The notes beneath the pieces are model-generated. The model ran no database searches, was not told the origin of the DNA, and worked only from the letters and a program-made list of their open reading frames with translations. From Diplolepis rosae (lineage: Eukaryota; Arthropoda; Insecta; Hymenoptera; Diplolepididae): a stretch of DNA of 64,000 nucleotides. Below are positions 1-11,862 of this stretch, one piece after another. The stretch is from NCBI GenBank assembly GCA_030998225.1, contig JAPYXD010000466.1, positions 5,683,001 to 5,747,000 on the forward strand, in the 5' to 3' direction. The stretch's first letter is position 1; the number at the start of each line of letters is the position of its first letter. Made by a program: the position numbers and the translations under genes.

Positions 1-139
1 CGCATGCCACGCGGCAAGCGAGGAAGCACCGTAACCAAGATTTTGCGCCACCACGGAGCGCAGGCATCACATCTCCCACCCACGACCGATGGACCAGAGT
101 GGGAGGCAACGAAAGATTCGATATAAGAGGGATGCTGAG
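1..139 (+). repeat. 5' LTR of element A, first part
   Basis: Matches 16568-16707 of the 3' LTR with scattered substitutions. It is cut at its left by the window edge and at its right by the hAT insertion. The last 8 bases (132-139, ATGCTGAG) are the left target-site duplication. Confidence 0.9.
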
Positions 140-543
140 CAGTGTCTCCAGAACGTGGGATTTTTCGGCCCCCACCACGTTCCCATCTGGGAGAAACACA
201 TGCAAACGTGGCGTGTCAGTGTGTCGGCTCTGCTACACGCTGCGGTCACCAGCTTCGTGTAAAGCCGAAGGTGCATGAAGACGGACTTCGTTACAATGCT
301 TGAGTTTTCAAGTTATTTTTAGATTCCACGCTTTCGTTTATCGAGTCGAAATTAAGAATTGTATTTTTCTCGAGTACGTGCAAAAGAGGCGCGAAGCAGA
401 CGACGAATTTGAATTTACGAAGTATATAGTTCAAGAAATAACACTTTTCTTCAATTTCTTGAAGAAAGTCTGCATGAAATAAATATCAGTATGATCTTGG
501 AAAATTTCATGAGGATTTCAACACTTCAAAAATAAACTTTCAG
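140..543 (+). repeat. hAT left inverted arm, outer part
   Basis: Reverse complement of about 7009-7412. It includes 'CGTTACAATGCTTGAG' and continues to 'AATAAACTTTCAG', where similarity stops and a foreign AT-rich block begins. Confidence 0.9.
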
Positions 544-2640
544 TGAAATTTAGTGACAATAAATGTATAAAATTTGAATCAATATATAATTTTCCATTCA
601 AATTTATATACTTCTTACTAATTTTGTATATTTAACAATTTTTTAATTAGAACAATATTTTCTATCAAGATAAAATGAACATAAAATTCAAGTTCATAAT
701 TTATATTTTCAGTTATATGTTAGAAATATTTTCATCTCACATTTTTGTAGCCTAAGCACAAACTTTTCATTCCAAAACTTAAAATCTCTACGGAAATGGA
801 AAATTGTCTAATAGCAGTAGATAAATTAAAAAGCTAAAATATGTGTTTATTGGTATTTCCATATTAACATATAAATATCAATCAACTTTAAATTTTACAT
901 AAAAATGTTCGTTCGAAGTGTTCAAATCTTGTTACAATTTGACAAGATTTTATGGAGGAGTGCAATCTTTTGGATGAAATATTTTGCAGTTCTTAATTTG
1001 TCTGTCCGTCTGAAATCGTAGTAAGATTTGAACAGTAAACAACAAATTTTCCAATAGAATTCAGGATCAATAATAATTGATTCAGGAAATACTTCAACTC
1101 TGTAGAGCATTTTTGTATTTCGAATTCAAAATGTGTGCTTAAGCCACAAAAAAGTAAGCTGAAAATGTAGATATAAATTAATTATGTCATGTTTATGTCT
1201 TCTTAATGGAAAATACTTTGCATATAATTCTCTAATTCGATATTTTTTTAATGTATGAACATTCAAGAAATTGATAAATATTCAATCTTTTTATAGGAAC
1301 TAAAAATTTCCGGATAATGATTTGATTGAGAAAGCTAAAAATTTGTCAAATATTGATATAAATTGCAATTTTACAATTGCATTATTTTTCAAATATTTTA
1401 ACATCTCTTCAATCTTGATAATTCTTACAGAAGTTTATTTCATGTGAGTGACTTTTTCTTTTTCTAATGAAAGATTTCGTAATTCTAAATTCGGCCCAAT
1501 TCGTAACATTGTAAAAAGATTTTAAAACTTCATAAAAATTTTTTTTTCTGTTTTATTCAAAGTCAATAAATATTCAGTGTTTGGAATCGAAATATTAAGT
1601 AAATGATTTTTAATTTCTGGGAATAAACGGCTTTAATAAGACAATCTTTCTTCTTTGTGAGAAATCTCAATTTTAAAATTAAAATTCTACGCATAGGATA
1701 CAAAAACATAATATGAAAATACTTTTATTACAGAATTTTGAAATATACAAGTTGACCAATTTTTAATCGAGTAAATCGGCTACTTTGAGCAAAAAATTAT
1801 GTTAAAAATATTTTATCAAAAACAAATAAGACACATTAAATTACGGTTTAAAATCCACATTCATAGATTGATGGTAAAAGCAGTTTAAAGTTTTTTAATC
1901 TTACGTTTTAGTGACGTATGCACAGACTTTTAATCAGATAAATGAAATGCTTTATATAAAGTCAAAATTTTCTTATTACTGCACTTAATTAAATTTATAA
2001 AGTAAAAATATTTTTTAATTGATGCTTTCACTCAATTCTTTAAACATTTATTAATTGAAAATTGTACTCAAAATTTAATCTTGCAGCGTTCCAATATTCC
2101 CACAATGTTACAAAATCTTATTAATCATTATTTTAGTTGAATTATTTTCAAAATATTTAAAAAATAAATGTAAATATTTTGATTAAATACTCTGTCAAAT
2201 TTTGCATTTGACTGATCTTGCAAAATTGTTGAAAGTTTTGAATACCGATAGAAGAAACTTTAAATGAAATTTTATGTCCATAAATGCTTAAAGTTCTATA
2301 TAGAAATATCAACTACAACATTCTCAAATTTTATAAATAAACTACTAAATTCAAAAATTTTCGGATTTTTTTAAAAACTGTACAAATTTCAAATATGAAT
2401 CAGTCAAAATCTACTGATTATCAGTGAAATTTGACTGATTTAAATAACTAAAAACAGGTTACTGTGAATCAGTCAAATTTCACTGATTACTTCAGTGAAA
2501 AGTAACTGATTTAACAGTGAAAAATATTGTTTCCACTGATGATTCAGTGAAAAGGCAAATCACTGATTCAATCAGTGAAAATTTGACTGATTCAGATTTA
2601 GAGTGTATACAAATTTCAAATATAAAGTGTACTCTGTACA
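544..2640. other. 2.1-kb AT-rich insertion inside the hAT left arm
   Basis: The right arm runs uninterrupted through the point where the left arm breaks (543/2641), so this block is an insertion. It starts TG and ends CA, but I see no target duplication and no convincing gene. About 1790-2080 is the reverse complement of about 57860-58140, so part of it is a dispersed repeat. About 2395-2605 is a cluster of TCAGTGAAA/TTTCACTGA words. Confidence 0.7.
2395..2605. repeat. Cluster of TCAGTGAAA / TTTCACTGA words in both orientations
   Basis: Within about 200 bp the words ATCAGTGA, TCACTGAT and CAGTCAAA recur more than ten times on both strands, giving many overlapping short palindromes. Function unknown. 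It may be a binding-site array or a decayed foldback. Confidence 0.6.
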
Positions 2641-3050
2641 TTAATCAAACAAATTTAGAAGACGAATATTTTAATAAATATTCCTAAATATTATTGGAAT
2701 ATGATACATATCGATTTAGAAAAACTTCTTCAATGTACTCAGACATTTTTCTTATTTTACGACATTTTTGCACCATGTTTGACCTTTGGGTAGGACTCAA
2801 CAAAACAATTGTAGACATACTTTCATTACTTAGTAAAATACTATGAAGACTTGCTTTTTAAATTAAAGCGAAAACTTTTAAAACCTTTAACAATCGGTTG
2901 CATAGATTCTGCTCTAATCTTGGAAGCAAACATAAAAGAAAGAAAACACATTTGAAATATTAAAATAAAAAAGCTGGTTCATTCTTAGAGAATCCCAAAT
3001 ATTCTGAAATAAAACTCCTTTCCACACCACCACGGAGGTAGAGTTTACTA
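2641..3050 (+). repeat. hAT left inverted arm, inner part
   Basis: Reverse complement of about 6553-7008, ending at the shared block that includes CCACACCACCACGGAGGTAG. The right arm has about 46 extra bases near 6670-6730 that are missing here. Confidence 0.85.
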
Positions 3051-3857
3051 GTAATAGTTCAATAAATTTTATGTACTCTAAATAAATTTTTTCGTAATTG
3101 CAGAAAACTTATTCCAAATACAAAAATTGTATCTTTAAATATACAGGATAATTAATTATAAAAATCGTTCGAATTTGAATTTCAAGGACTTGTACACACT
3201 TTCAAGGCACATCGTTTTTCCTTTTGCAAAAATTTTTAAAACTTCTAATTTTTCAAGTAATTGGGAGAAGTACATTTAAAAAAAAAATTGTTTTCTCTAC
3301 TTCCACTCGCGCTATCTTAACAAATTTTCAGAATTTTACGATTTTATTAATACTGTATTAAGTGTCTACATTTTCTGAAACAATCTACAGGAGAAAAATT
3401 TTAATACTTTAGTAAAGAAAGTTTTCTGAAAAGTTGTAGCTCAATCAGATTAATAGCCAAAAAGTTACCAATGTTTTAAATCGCAAGCGAACGGTATAGA
3501 GGTCAAATTGGAGACGAAAACAAATAATAATAGCAACCTTCTTTTGTTTTCTTCTAAGATATACTTGATTCTCGCTTTATGCGTTATTTGAGAAGGCAAG
3601 AGTGTGGATTCTTCATATTTTTATCGTAATTCCTTATTGAAAACGGCAAAAGTAAGAATATTATATTATTATTTGGTGATACGTGAGTGCTCTTACGTAC
3701 GTTATTGTTTGATGCTTGTGGGTAAGTTTATTTTGTGAAACTTAATTTGTGTGCAGATTACAAATTATTCACATTCGCTCAATTTTATCGACTTTTCATC
3801 TTATTAATTCTTTTCAAATAATTCTGTTTTCCTTCGTCGTATAATTTATTGTTCACA
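3051..3857 (+). other. hAT 5' non-coding region
   Basis: AT-rich, no ORF of note. It lies between the left inverted arm and the transposase start, so it presumably holds the promoter. I could not pin a TATA or initiator. Confidence 0.4.
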
Positions 3858-6076
3858 ATGAGTAATCCGGTTGACCCAAATTCGAGTGTTTTGAAGGACA
3901 GCCAGGTTCAAACGAAGGTTGACCACCGTTTGAACTCTGGTTCAAACGAATGTCAACCCGCTAGAAAAGTCATGAAAAATGCAAAAAACTTTCAGTTGGG
4001 ATGGTTTGAGGAATTTCCGTCGTGGAGAGAGTGGGTGGTTACATTAGCAGATGAAACAAGATTTCATTGCAAAATTTGCAATAAAACATTGCTATGTGGC
4101 AAATCCGAAATTGAAAAGCATGAAGCATCTTTATCACACAGAAAGAAGCAAAAGTTTTCGAATAAATTAGAATGTTATGGAGTAGTAAGTAAAATTCTTC
4201 TAATGTAACTGCCAATTCTTACAGTGTTGAACCTTGTGTAGCAAGTTCTGCTGCTTCAGAATTCACAAATTCCACGATTCCGGAAAGTGTTACTTTCAAA
4301 CAGAAAGTACAAGAAGCAGAGATTAGGATTAGTACATTTTTCGTAGAGCATAATTTACCATTCGCGATTTCATCAGAATTGATAGGACTTTTCCAAGATA
4401 TGGAACCTTCGGTTTTAAAAGACGTTAGATTGAGCCACACTAAAATGGTCCTAGTTGTAAATAACGTCGTATGTGCTGCTGAAACTGATCGCATGGCAAA
4501 TATTTTGCGTAAGCAATCATTTTCAGTATACGAAGACGAAACGACCGACAGGACTCTAGAAAAGTGGCTGTCATTAATGGTTCGATATGTGGAGCCAACG
4601 ACATTTTCTGTCAGGGTGGAATTGCTCCAGCTTATTAATGTAAATGCTTCGGATTGTTCTGCCTCTAAAATTTTTGATGCGTTCGAAAAAGCATTGTCCC
4701 GGCAGAAAATCCCTTTATCTAATACCTGTGCCTTAGCTTGTGATAATGCACAGGTGATGGTCGGCAATAGGTCCTCATTTAAAACAAAATTGAAGGAAAA
4801 AAGTCCCCGTTTAATTGTTTTCCCGTGTGTCTCGCATTCGTCAGCAATTGTAGCAAAATATGCTTGTGCCACAATCCCAGATGTAGAGGATTTAATCAAA
4901 GATTTGCCAGCTTTTCTTAATGCTAGCTCCAAGCGAACGGCTATTTTTCGATCGATTGTTTTGGAATTGGGAAATGACTATCAAAAAATTCCTAGTCATT
5001 CTGAAACTCGCTGGCTTGTCCGCTATCGATGCATAGATATTATAATAAAGAATTGGGAAGTTATTCTTCAGTATCTTATGGTCCTCGTATCTGAGAAGGT
5101 AGAGAAGGCCAAAGACTTGTTAGGAAAAATGCAGAATCCTTTGACACTCGCATATTTCCTATTCTTGAAATTTACTTTGAATAGGTTCAACGTATACAAT
5201 CCGAAATTTCAAAGTCGCGAAACAATGGTTCAGGAACTCCAGTCAAACTCGGCTAAATTCTTCGTATGGATTCTTAGCAGTTATTTGAAAGAGGGTCTTC
5301 TTCAACCGAATTTATTCTTTCAAATCATTAGAAATGTTAACTTTGCAGATCCTAGTAATCAAAAGCCGCTTCAAGACATTGACGTTGGTAAGGAAACGCG
5401 AGAATATTTCCAGCAGCAACTTACAAACAAGAAATTGCAAATAGTAGAAGTTGATCTATTTCTTCGTAATTGCTTGAAATTTTATGTCACAGCAAGCGAA
5501 GAAATTCGAAATCGACTTCCTTTTGATGACATCTTTTTGTCTTGCGTTGCTGTTTTCCGGCCTCAAGTAGCTTTCTATGCTGATCGAAGCGAAACTTTTC
5601 CTAGGGTCTGGAAAGTTTGTCAAGATTTAGGGTCGTTTGATAGAATAGGTGTACAAAAAGAGTGGGATTCTTTACTCAAAATCAGACAGGAACTCAAAGA
5701 AAAGTGGTCGAATTTATCTTTTGACGAAATGTGGTCTAGTATCGGTGTATCTTCGACGAGTACAGGAGAAAAACTTTTTCCAAATTTGACCTCAGTATTG
5801 AATCATGTTCGGAGTCTTCCTCATTCAAATGCTGAGGCGGAGCGAGGTTTCTCCATGCTCACGGACGCGAAAACTCCCAAAAGAAATCGCTTAGGAAACA
5901 GGACGGTCAACTCAATTTGTGTTACTCGATCAGCCCTAAAGGCGAGAGCTGAAACAGACAGAATAACGAGCATCACTTCGAAGCATTTGCAATTAATGAC
6001 CGAAAATCTATATGAGATGGCAGAAAGTGATAGGGAAAGTGGTTTGTCGCTCTTCGCTCACGAAGGAGAGGATTAA
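3858..6076 (+). pseudogene. hAT-superfamily transposase with BED-type finger, one frameshift
   Basis: Cut-and-paste transposase of the element. The first ORF segment (ATG at 3858) has a BED-like finger: W..W near residues 50-60 and FHCKICNKTL followed by HEASLSH. The second segment to 6076 has an early acidic block (YEDETTD), a mid D-N block (ACDNAQVMVG) and the C-terminal dimerisation block LPHSNAEAERGFSML followed by KRNRL, typical of hAT proteins. The two segments are in different frames. A short intron 4187-4224 was considered, but its junction phases do not match, so a 1-nt slip in the AAAA run at 4191-4194 is the simpler reading. Total length of about 740 residues suits the family. All other key blocks look uninterrupted. 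Confidence 0.85.
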
Positions 6077-6552
6077 TTCTAATGGCCAAGGCATGGCGTT
6101 AATCAATTTCAAACCCCTTTCTTCCTCACAAAATAATGACATTTTATTTCTTATATCAGAGATACGTTCTTTATTCCTTTCTTCGCGTGCCTCGGGTATG
6201 GAAATTGTTTAGTTTTAATTATTATTTTGTGAGTAAGAAAACATACTGAAATTGAGCAATATCACGCTTTGGGCATAAGTGAGAGGCAAGGGGACTCACA
6301 AAAATCAAGCAACCCAAATCATCCCGAATTAATCAAACTTCTTCATTATTTGATTTAAAACAAAACATTTTTGTTCGACGTATACTGGCATTTGATAGAG
6401 GCAAGTCTGAAGTACGGGCTACATTTGTAGTGTTTTTTACCACTTTGCTTCATTTTTTTCCTTTTTTCTTTTTGCTTGAAAGCAAAAACCCTTTTCGTTT
6501 CGTAGGACGTGGACTAAGCCTACAGGGGATACCACGTAAAAAAAACGAGCCT
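6077..6552 (+). other. hAT 3' non-coding region
   Basis: No gene. The stretch 6276-6335 shares two blocks with 45831-45872 in inverse orientation: AATTCGGGRTGATTT and a 21-base GTGAGTCCC-type block. This links two unrelated-looking transposons. Confidence 0.4.
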
Positions 6553-7412
6553 TAAACTCTACCTCCGTGGTGGTGTGGAAAGGAGTTTTATTTCAGAATA
6601 TTTGGGATTCTCTAAGAATGAACCAGCTTTTTTATTTTAATATTTCAAATGTGTTTTCTTTCTTTTATGTTTAAGGCAAAAACTAGATCTAAAAAAAGCA
6701 AAAAAACCTATTTCTCTAATTGCGTCCAAGATTAGAGCAGAATCTATGCAACCGATTGTTAAAGGTTTTAAAAGTTTTCGCTTTAATTTAAAAAGCAAGT
6801 CTTCATATTATTTTACTAAGTAATGAAAGTATGTCTACAATTGTTTTCTTGAATCCTACCCAAAGGTCAAACATGGTGCAAAAATGTCGTAAAATAAAAA
6901 AAATGTCTGAGTACTTTGAAGAAGTTTTTCTAAATCGATATGTATCATATTCCAATAATATTTAGGAATATTTATTAAAATATTCATCTTCTAAATTTGT
7001 TTGATTAACTGAAAGTTTATTTTTGAAGTGTTGAAATCCTCATGAAATTTTCCAAGATCATACTGATGTTTATTTCATGCAGACTTTCTTCAAGAAATTG
7101 AAGAAAAGTGTTATTTCTTGAACTATATACTTCGTAAATTCAAATTCGTCGTCTGCTTCGCGCCTCTTTTGCACGTACTCGAGAAAAATACAATTCTTAA
7201 TTTCGACTCGATAAACGAAAGCGTGAAATCTAAAAATAACTTGAAAACTCAAGCATTGTAACGAAGTCCGTCTTCGTGCACCTTCGGCTCTACACGAAGC
7301 TGGTGACCGCAGCGTGTAGCAGAGCCGACACACTGACACGCCACGTTTATATGTGTTTCTCCCAGATGAGAACGTGGTGGGGGCCGAAAAATCCCACGTT
7401 CTGGAGACACTG
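6553..7412 (-). repeat. hAT right inverted arm
   Basis: About 860 bp, complementary to 140-543 plus 2641-3050. It ends with CACTG at 7412 followed by the 8-bp duplication. Confidence 0.9.
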
Positions 7413-8048
7413 ATGCTGAGCCATGAAAAAGCATTCTGGCGGCTCGCAAGCGAGTTGCAGACAACCTGAAGAAGTGCTTTCTGGGCAGGCTAAAGGGTTA
7501 CTGCCTTTTAGACGAGTCTAGATTCACTTCTGTGGTACGTTTTCGGGGCAGGCTACAAGGTTGTTGCCTTGTGGAAGAGTCCTGATTCGTTCCCAGATAA
7601 CCCTGATCTAAAAAGTTTCCTTATGAGAGAAATTCCACTTTCCTTCACAAGGACTTATACGATTGAATGTCTGTGACTGCCTCTAGCTCAAAGAAGCCTC
7701 ATCAAAAGGAATACGTGCCGAGATCTACTCTTGTCACGGTTACAATAATCATAACTTGAAATGTACTTCAAATCATCTGTCACGTAGGATATTTAGCTGA
7801 TAAGTTTTAGGGAGATTAAGATTTCATTGTTTAGAATCTCAGAGCTCAAACCATTAGAATTATGCATCGACTTGTGTTTAACCTCGTTAAATATGGTAAA
7901 TGTACAATGCGGTCATATACTTAGAATTTATTAAAGAATCGATTATATTAGAATTGAAACAATCCTCATTCTCTTCTCTCATGCCTGATCCTTAGGAATT
8001 AAGTCGAGATAAATAAAATTGGTATGTTAAAATAAAAATAAAGTTACA
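7413..8048 (+). repeat. 5' LTR of element A, second part
   Basis: Matches 16700-17339. It begins with the right copy of the duplication (7413-7420) and ends GTTACA. Differences from the 3' LTR include a 4-bp indel near 16850 and scattered transitions. Confidence 0.93.
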
Positions 8049-8049
8049 T

Positions 8050-8067
8050 TGGCGCTCAACGTGGGGC
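8050..8067 (+). promoter_or_regulatory. Primer-binding site of element A
   Basis: TGGCGCTCAACGTGGGGC starts one base after the LTR end and begins with TGG, as expected for a match to a tRNA 3' CCA end. I do not assign the tRNA. Confidence 0.8.
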
Positions 8068-8137
8068 ACGAAGAGTTGAAAAAGAAGTGAGGATCATTAG
8101 GAAAAGAAAAAAAGGGGGAAAAATAAGATAAAAAGGA

Positions 8138-9198
8138 ATGAAAGAAATGAGCCGCCAAGGATTACGATCAACTAAAAATGATGATAGGAACGTGACAGAA
8201 GAACCAGGCCGGAATAACCGAGAAAAAGAGGATCTGGACAACACCCTAACGGAAATGTCTAAAGATAGAGAATCCACAAACATGCCGTGGCCAAGGGGGG
8301 CCGGAGATGGAAGTAGGAAACAGCAATCAAGGGACAACAGAGCTAATTACACGCAAGCTAGAAGATTTAGAAAAAAGAGTGAAAAAGATGATAGAGGAGG
8401 AAAAAAAACGTAGAGAGAAGCTAGAACTAGACAAAGACAAAAATCTCCAAAAGAAACTAGCTATAATGGAAACAGGAGTAAATCGATCCTTGGAAATCAC
8501 CGCGAGAATTACACAAACACTGGAGGAAAGGAACACCAGAATGGAAGCCCAATTTAGTAGACTAGAGGCTCAACAAACAAGGATGATTGAAAGACTAAAC
8601 GCAGAAGACTCACGGAGAGATGAATCTCTAGGCGCAAATCGAATCTCCAATATAAAATACGTACTGCCAGAGTTCCGAGGAGACACTAGCCCAATTAAAT
8701 ACATCAATCAATTGAAACAATATTATGAAGCAGTGGAGCCTAAGGAGAGCGATACTCATTATCTTATAGAAAAATCACTAATGGGACCACCGGGAGATTG
8801 GTGGCAAATTATCAAAGACGATGTAAACAATTTCCAAATGTTTCTAAGCAAGTTCTCTCGCAGATAATGGAACGAACAATCTCAACATGAACTGAGGAGA
8901 AAGCTGGAGTTTGGCTATCACCAACCAGGGAAAATGGGTTCGAGAACAGAATACGCGATAAGAATGTATGCTGAGGCAAAAGAGTTACGTCCACCACTAT
9001 CATCGATCGAAATCATACAAAAACTGTCAAGACACTTTAATGAGGAGGTCAAAGACGCCATAATGGGACGAGGAATCTCACACATCAAAGAACTAATCGA
9101 ATTTCTAGAAAACTTCGACAAAATTGGACCAAGCAATACAATAAGGGGAGAAAGTAGGGAAGCAAGACAGAAAGGTATTGACGAAAAAAATTACCACC
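8138..9198 (+). pseudogene. gag of element A, 5' part, interrupted
   Basis: The structural polyprotein of element A begins at ATG 8138. The first 55 or so codons are in a different frame from the rest, and the switch falls at the GGGGGG run near 8295-8300. The main frame is charged and helical around 8310-8640 (RKLEDLEKRVKKMIEEEKKRREK), a likely coiled coil. It then enters a gag matrix/capsid-like block (LPEFRGDTSPIKYINQLKQYY, GPPGDWWQIIKDD). A TAA at 8865-8867 interrupts it in frame and the same frame resumes afterwards. The gene is then cut by the THAP/DDE transposon and continues at 11974. Confidence 0.75.
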
Positions 9199-9317
9199 GC
9201 GCGAATGGTGTCGGTAGTATCGAACAACAAAGATGGCCGCCTCAAGGAATAAATTTGAATGATATGTGTGCGAAATTCTGTTATTCTGGAAGCAAAATGC
9301 TGTGATTGATTTAAGGA

Positions 9318-9668
9318 ATGATAATGTTGTCATTGCGTTTGGACGTTTTATGCGATTACACAAAAGCTACGCCTTCTTCGCGCAATATGATAGATGGTCA
9401 AGGCGTAATTAATTCTGGAATGATTGTTATGTGCGGGGCAACCGTGAAAACGAATGATAAAATCGAATTATATGCTTTGTGTCTACAAACAAGTGCCTTA
9501 ACGTCGGATCCTCATATTATAACGGGAACTTTAATTATCAAAAATGTTTTAAATACCGATGAAACAGAGAACTTCGTTGACATCGTGCACATGCCCTGTA
9601 CTTGCAAAGCCGGATCAAGCCACAGTTGTAAACATGTTGTGGCGATTTTGTTATATTGTAACAGGTAG
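9318..9668 (+). CDS. SWIM zinc-finger protein, first exon of the transposon's second gene
   Basis: A 116-codon ORF ending in a clear SWIM finger, CTCKAGSSHSCKH (CxC..CxH), followed by VVAILLY. Directly after AACAG a donor GTAGG (9666) reads into the intergenic region, so this is probably a first exon whose downstream exons, expected to encode a YqaJ-type nuclease, are missing or unrecognisable. It is divergent from the transposase gene on the other strand. The YqaJ link is knowledge of related elements, not seen here. Confidence 0.55.
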   Translation: MIMLSLRLDVLCDYTKATPSSRNMIDGQGVINSGMIVMCGATVKTNDKIELYALCLQTSALTSDPHIITGTLIIKNVLNTDETENFVDIVHMPCTCKAGSSHSCKHVVAILLYCNR

Positions 9669-10063
9669 GAACCTTTGTTTGATGTTCTTTAGTCAAAGAA
9701 ATTGTCTACTACTATCGTAACTCTAATCGTAGCTACAAAATGTTGCACAATGTATGTGTAAACTCCAGAGTTTAAAAAAAAAAATGAGAAGACAACTTAT
9801 ACTGCCAAATAAAATCGATAATTTATAAGACATTCGATAAGATTACATTAGATTATAGAAGATACAATTTTTATGTGTCGTTAAAATGTATTGTTATGTG
9901 AAGTTATAAATAATATACAAAAGTATTAATGCATTAAAAGTTCAAAAGTGCTTTGTACATGAGATATATAATAAAATTAACATTAACAAATTATTGACGC
10001 GTTGTTATTTAAGAGCTATCTTGACACATAATTGAATCAAAATGTCGTCATTGAGACAAAATG

Positions 10064-11250
10064 TCAAAATTTGTCATCAGCGAGAATCGGGCTGCCCAAA
10101 TTCGCCATTCCGCAACAAACAATAAAAATGTCATCAACATAATTTATGAAGTACCAAGGCAATTTGTTATTTAAGATTTTAAATTCTTTTATACGGGCGT
10201 TCATGCGTTCGATGTGCACTCGCGCACTTGCAATATCTCGGTTTCGAACAGCATCTTGCTCGGGTAATTGCTGTTTATTTCTAACAAAAGGTGGTCTAAT
10301 TAATTTTATCCGGTTTTCCATACATTCGTTATCAATTAAAAACCCTTTGTCGACCATAACTGAATCCCTTGTGGCCTCTAAATATTGTAGAATGTTGCTG
10401 TGGTTGAAAATACATTTATCTGAAGCTCGTCCCCCAAACGATTTACTGACATGAACGAGCATACCAGCTGGTGTCACTTCTGTTAAAAATTTTATCGTCA
10501 AATCACCTTTGTAGTGTGAATATAATTTGATTCGACATTTCAAACATTTCGGCTTCTGTATTTTAATTTCCGTACAGTCAAGGACTGATGTCGTTGTTTG
10601 AAATTTATCAAAACATTTTGGCATGTTTCTTTGAATTTCCTCCTTTGAAATGCAAAGTAAAGCACATTGTAAAATCGTTGAAAATTTTTTTATAGTATCG
10701 TAAAAAATATTCCTTACAGTGACGTCAGAAATCGAATTAGACAAAACTCCGAGAGCATTAAAAGGAATATCCAATTTTAACTTTGCGAGCGTTAATATAA
10801 TACTGTCGCGAGTGTTGATCAATCGTTTTCTTTTTGAAGGGTAAAATTCGTCGAGTAAAGCTGTCAATTAATTTAAAATATTGAAATTTTTGACGTTGCA
10901 CATTGTCACAAGGTCTTTTTCGGTTTTAATAAATGTACAAATATTCGATACGAAATCGCCACTGCTAACTTGTACAGCTTTATCGGTGACGCTATTATTA
11001 GGAATATTCGATTTTATTATTTCTTCGACATTACTATCAGGAACATCACTGTGTGAATTACAACTACAGTCTTTGTCGTCACTTGCCTCTTAATTTCTTC
11101 ACAATCATTGTCATGTAACCCAGGCTCTATTTCATTTAAATCATTATTGGGAATGATCGAAGTAGGATCGTTCATTGCTGATTCGCTTGATCTCTCTACA
11201 GGTTCTTTGTCCTGCACTTTGCCACCAGATGCATCCTTTTTTATCACTTT
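10064..11250 (-). pseudogene. DDE_4-type transposase, catalytic exon(s), broken
   Basis: The catalytic part (10064-10867) carries blocks of the DDE_4/Harbinger-like nuclease: VLDCTEIKIQKP (first D), GDLTIKFLTEVTPAG, FGGRASDKCIFNHS (second D), DSVMVDKGFLI, RPPFV and an ARVHIERMNARIKEF helix with the last acidic residue. Upstream (11017-11250) is an acidic linker after a good acceptor near 11292. A frameshift near 11090 and a TAA just before 10867 break the frame. This is the C-terminal half of the THAP transposase at 11371-11862. Confidence 0.7.
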
Positions 11251-11370
11251 TACTAAATCTTGCTCTCTAATCTCGTTAGAAGATCGATGTTCCTAGAACG
11301 AAATATTTAATTAATAAAAAATATGTGAGAAACATAAGTGTATGATAAAACACTTACGTATCGTCGTTTC

Positions 11371-11862
11371 CTAACCAAATTTGCTGCTTCTTTTTGCTTT
11401 GTAATTGTTACTGGTGAAGGGATCATAGATTTTTTCAAGATCCTCTTTTTTGCGGGTAACTCTAAATACAAAATATATTACACACAATTCAATAATTAAA
11501 TAATTTAAACGAAAAATGCTAGTGCAGGAAAATTTACCTGGAAAATTGTAATCTTCTGACCGGAAATGCAACGAACATACAAGAAACTCCCGACCATCGT
11601 CTACGATATTTAACTTTCTCAGCCACTCACTACGCTTGTCCACAAATTCTTCATTCCCAAATATATTGATTCTCGACAATCGCTCACTGTCGCGCTTGGG
11701 TACTTTATGGAAACTTAAATTCAGATTTTTACTTTTATTTGAAGTACAATTTAGAACGCAGCAGCGGCCACAACTCGATTTCCGGTGTTTCGGGGAAAAT
11801 TCCATACTCTTCACTCTGTGCAACGTCTTTTTAATTATTTCTGATTCGTGAATTGCTGTCAA
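11371..11862 (-). CDS. THAP-domain exons of the same transposase
   Basis: Reads a THAP DNA-binding domain: C..LNC near CVLNCTSN, FHKVPK, a W in SEWLRKLNI, and the closing C..HF in VCSLHF. An intron with donor GTAAAT near 11536 and acceptor TTTAG near 11462 follows the domain. A second donor GTAAGT lies near 11357. It would join the catalytic exon downstream, and THAP plus DDE_4 in one protein fits ISL2EU-type transposases. The start codon choice (first Met versus MEFSPKH) is open. Confidence 0.75.
   Translation of the reverse strand: MTAIHESEIIKKTLHRVKSMEFSPKHRKSSCGRCCVLNCTSNKSKNLNLSFHKVPKRDSERLSRINIFGNEEFVDKRSEWLRKLNIVDDGREFLVCSLHFRSEDYNFPGKFSCTSIFRLNYLIIELCVIYFVFRVTRKKEDLEKIYDPFTSNNYKAKRSSKFG

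Larger units (their letters stand above)
140..7412 (+). mobile_element. hAT-like DNA transposon with very long inverted termini
   Basis: Ends are CAGTGTCTCC at 140 and its complement GGAGACACTG ending at 7412. They are flanked by perfect 8-bp duplications ATGCTGAG (132-139 and 7413-7420), and removing the element rejoins the LTR. An 8-bp duplication and a BED-finger transposase with a hAT-type C-terminal dimerisation block place it in the hAT superfamily. The inverted arms are about 0.8 kb, far longer than the 10-30 bp usual in hAT elements. The left arm is itself split by a 2.1-kb insertion. Confidence 0.9.

Noticed and set aside
4187..4224. Short intron joining the two hAT transposase segments (GTAAGT ... 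TTACAG)
   Set aside because: Exon 1 would end in phase 0 while the second segment needs two bases before its first codon. A 1-nt slip in the AAAA run keeps a continuous frame.
4219..4932. 237-codon minus-strand ORF
   Set aside because: Lies opposite the hAT transposase and has no domain, so it is a frame shadow.
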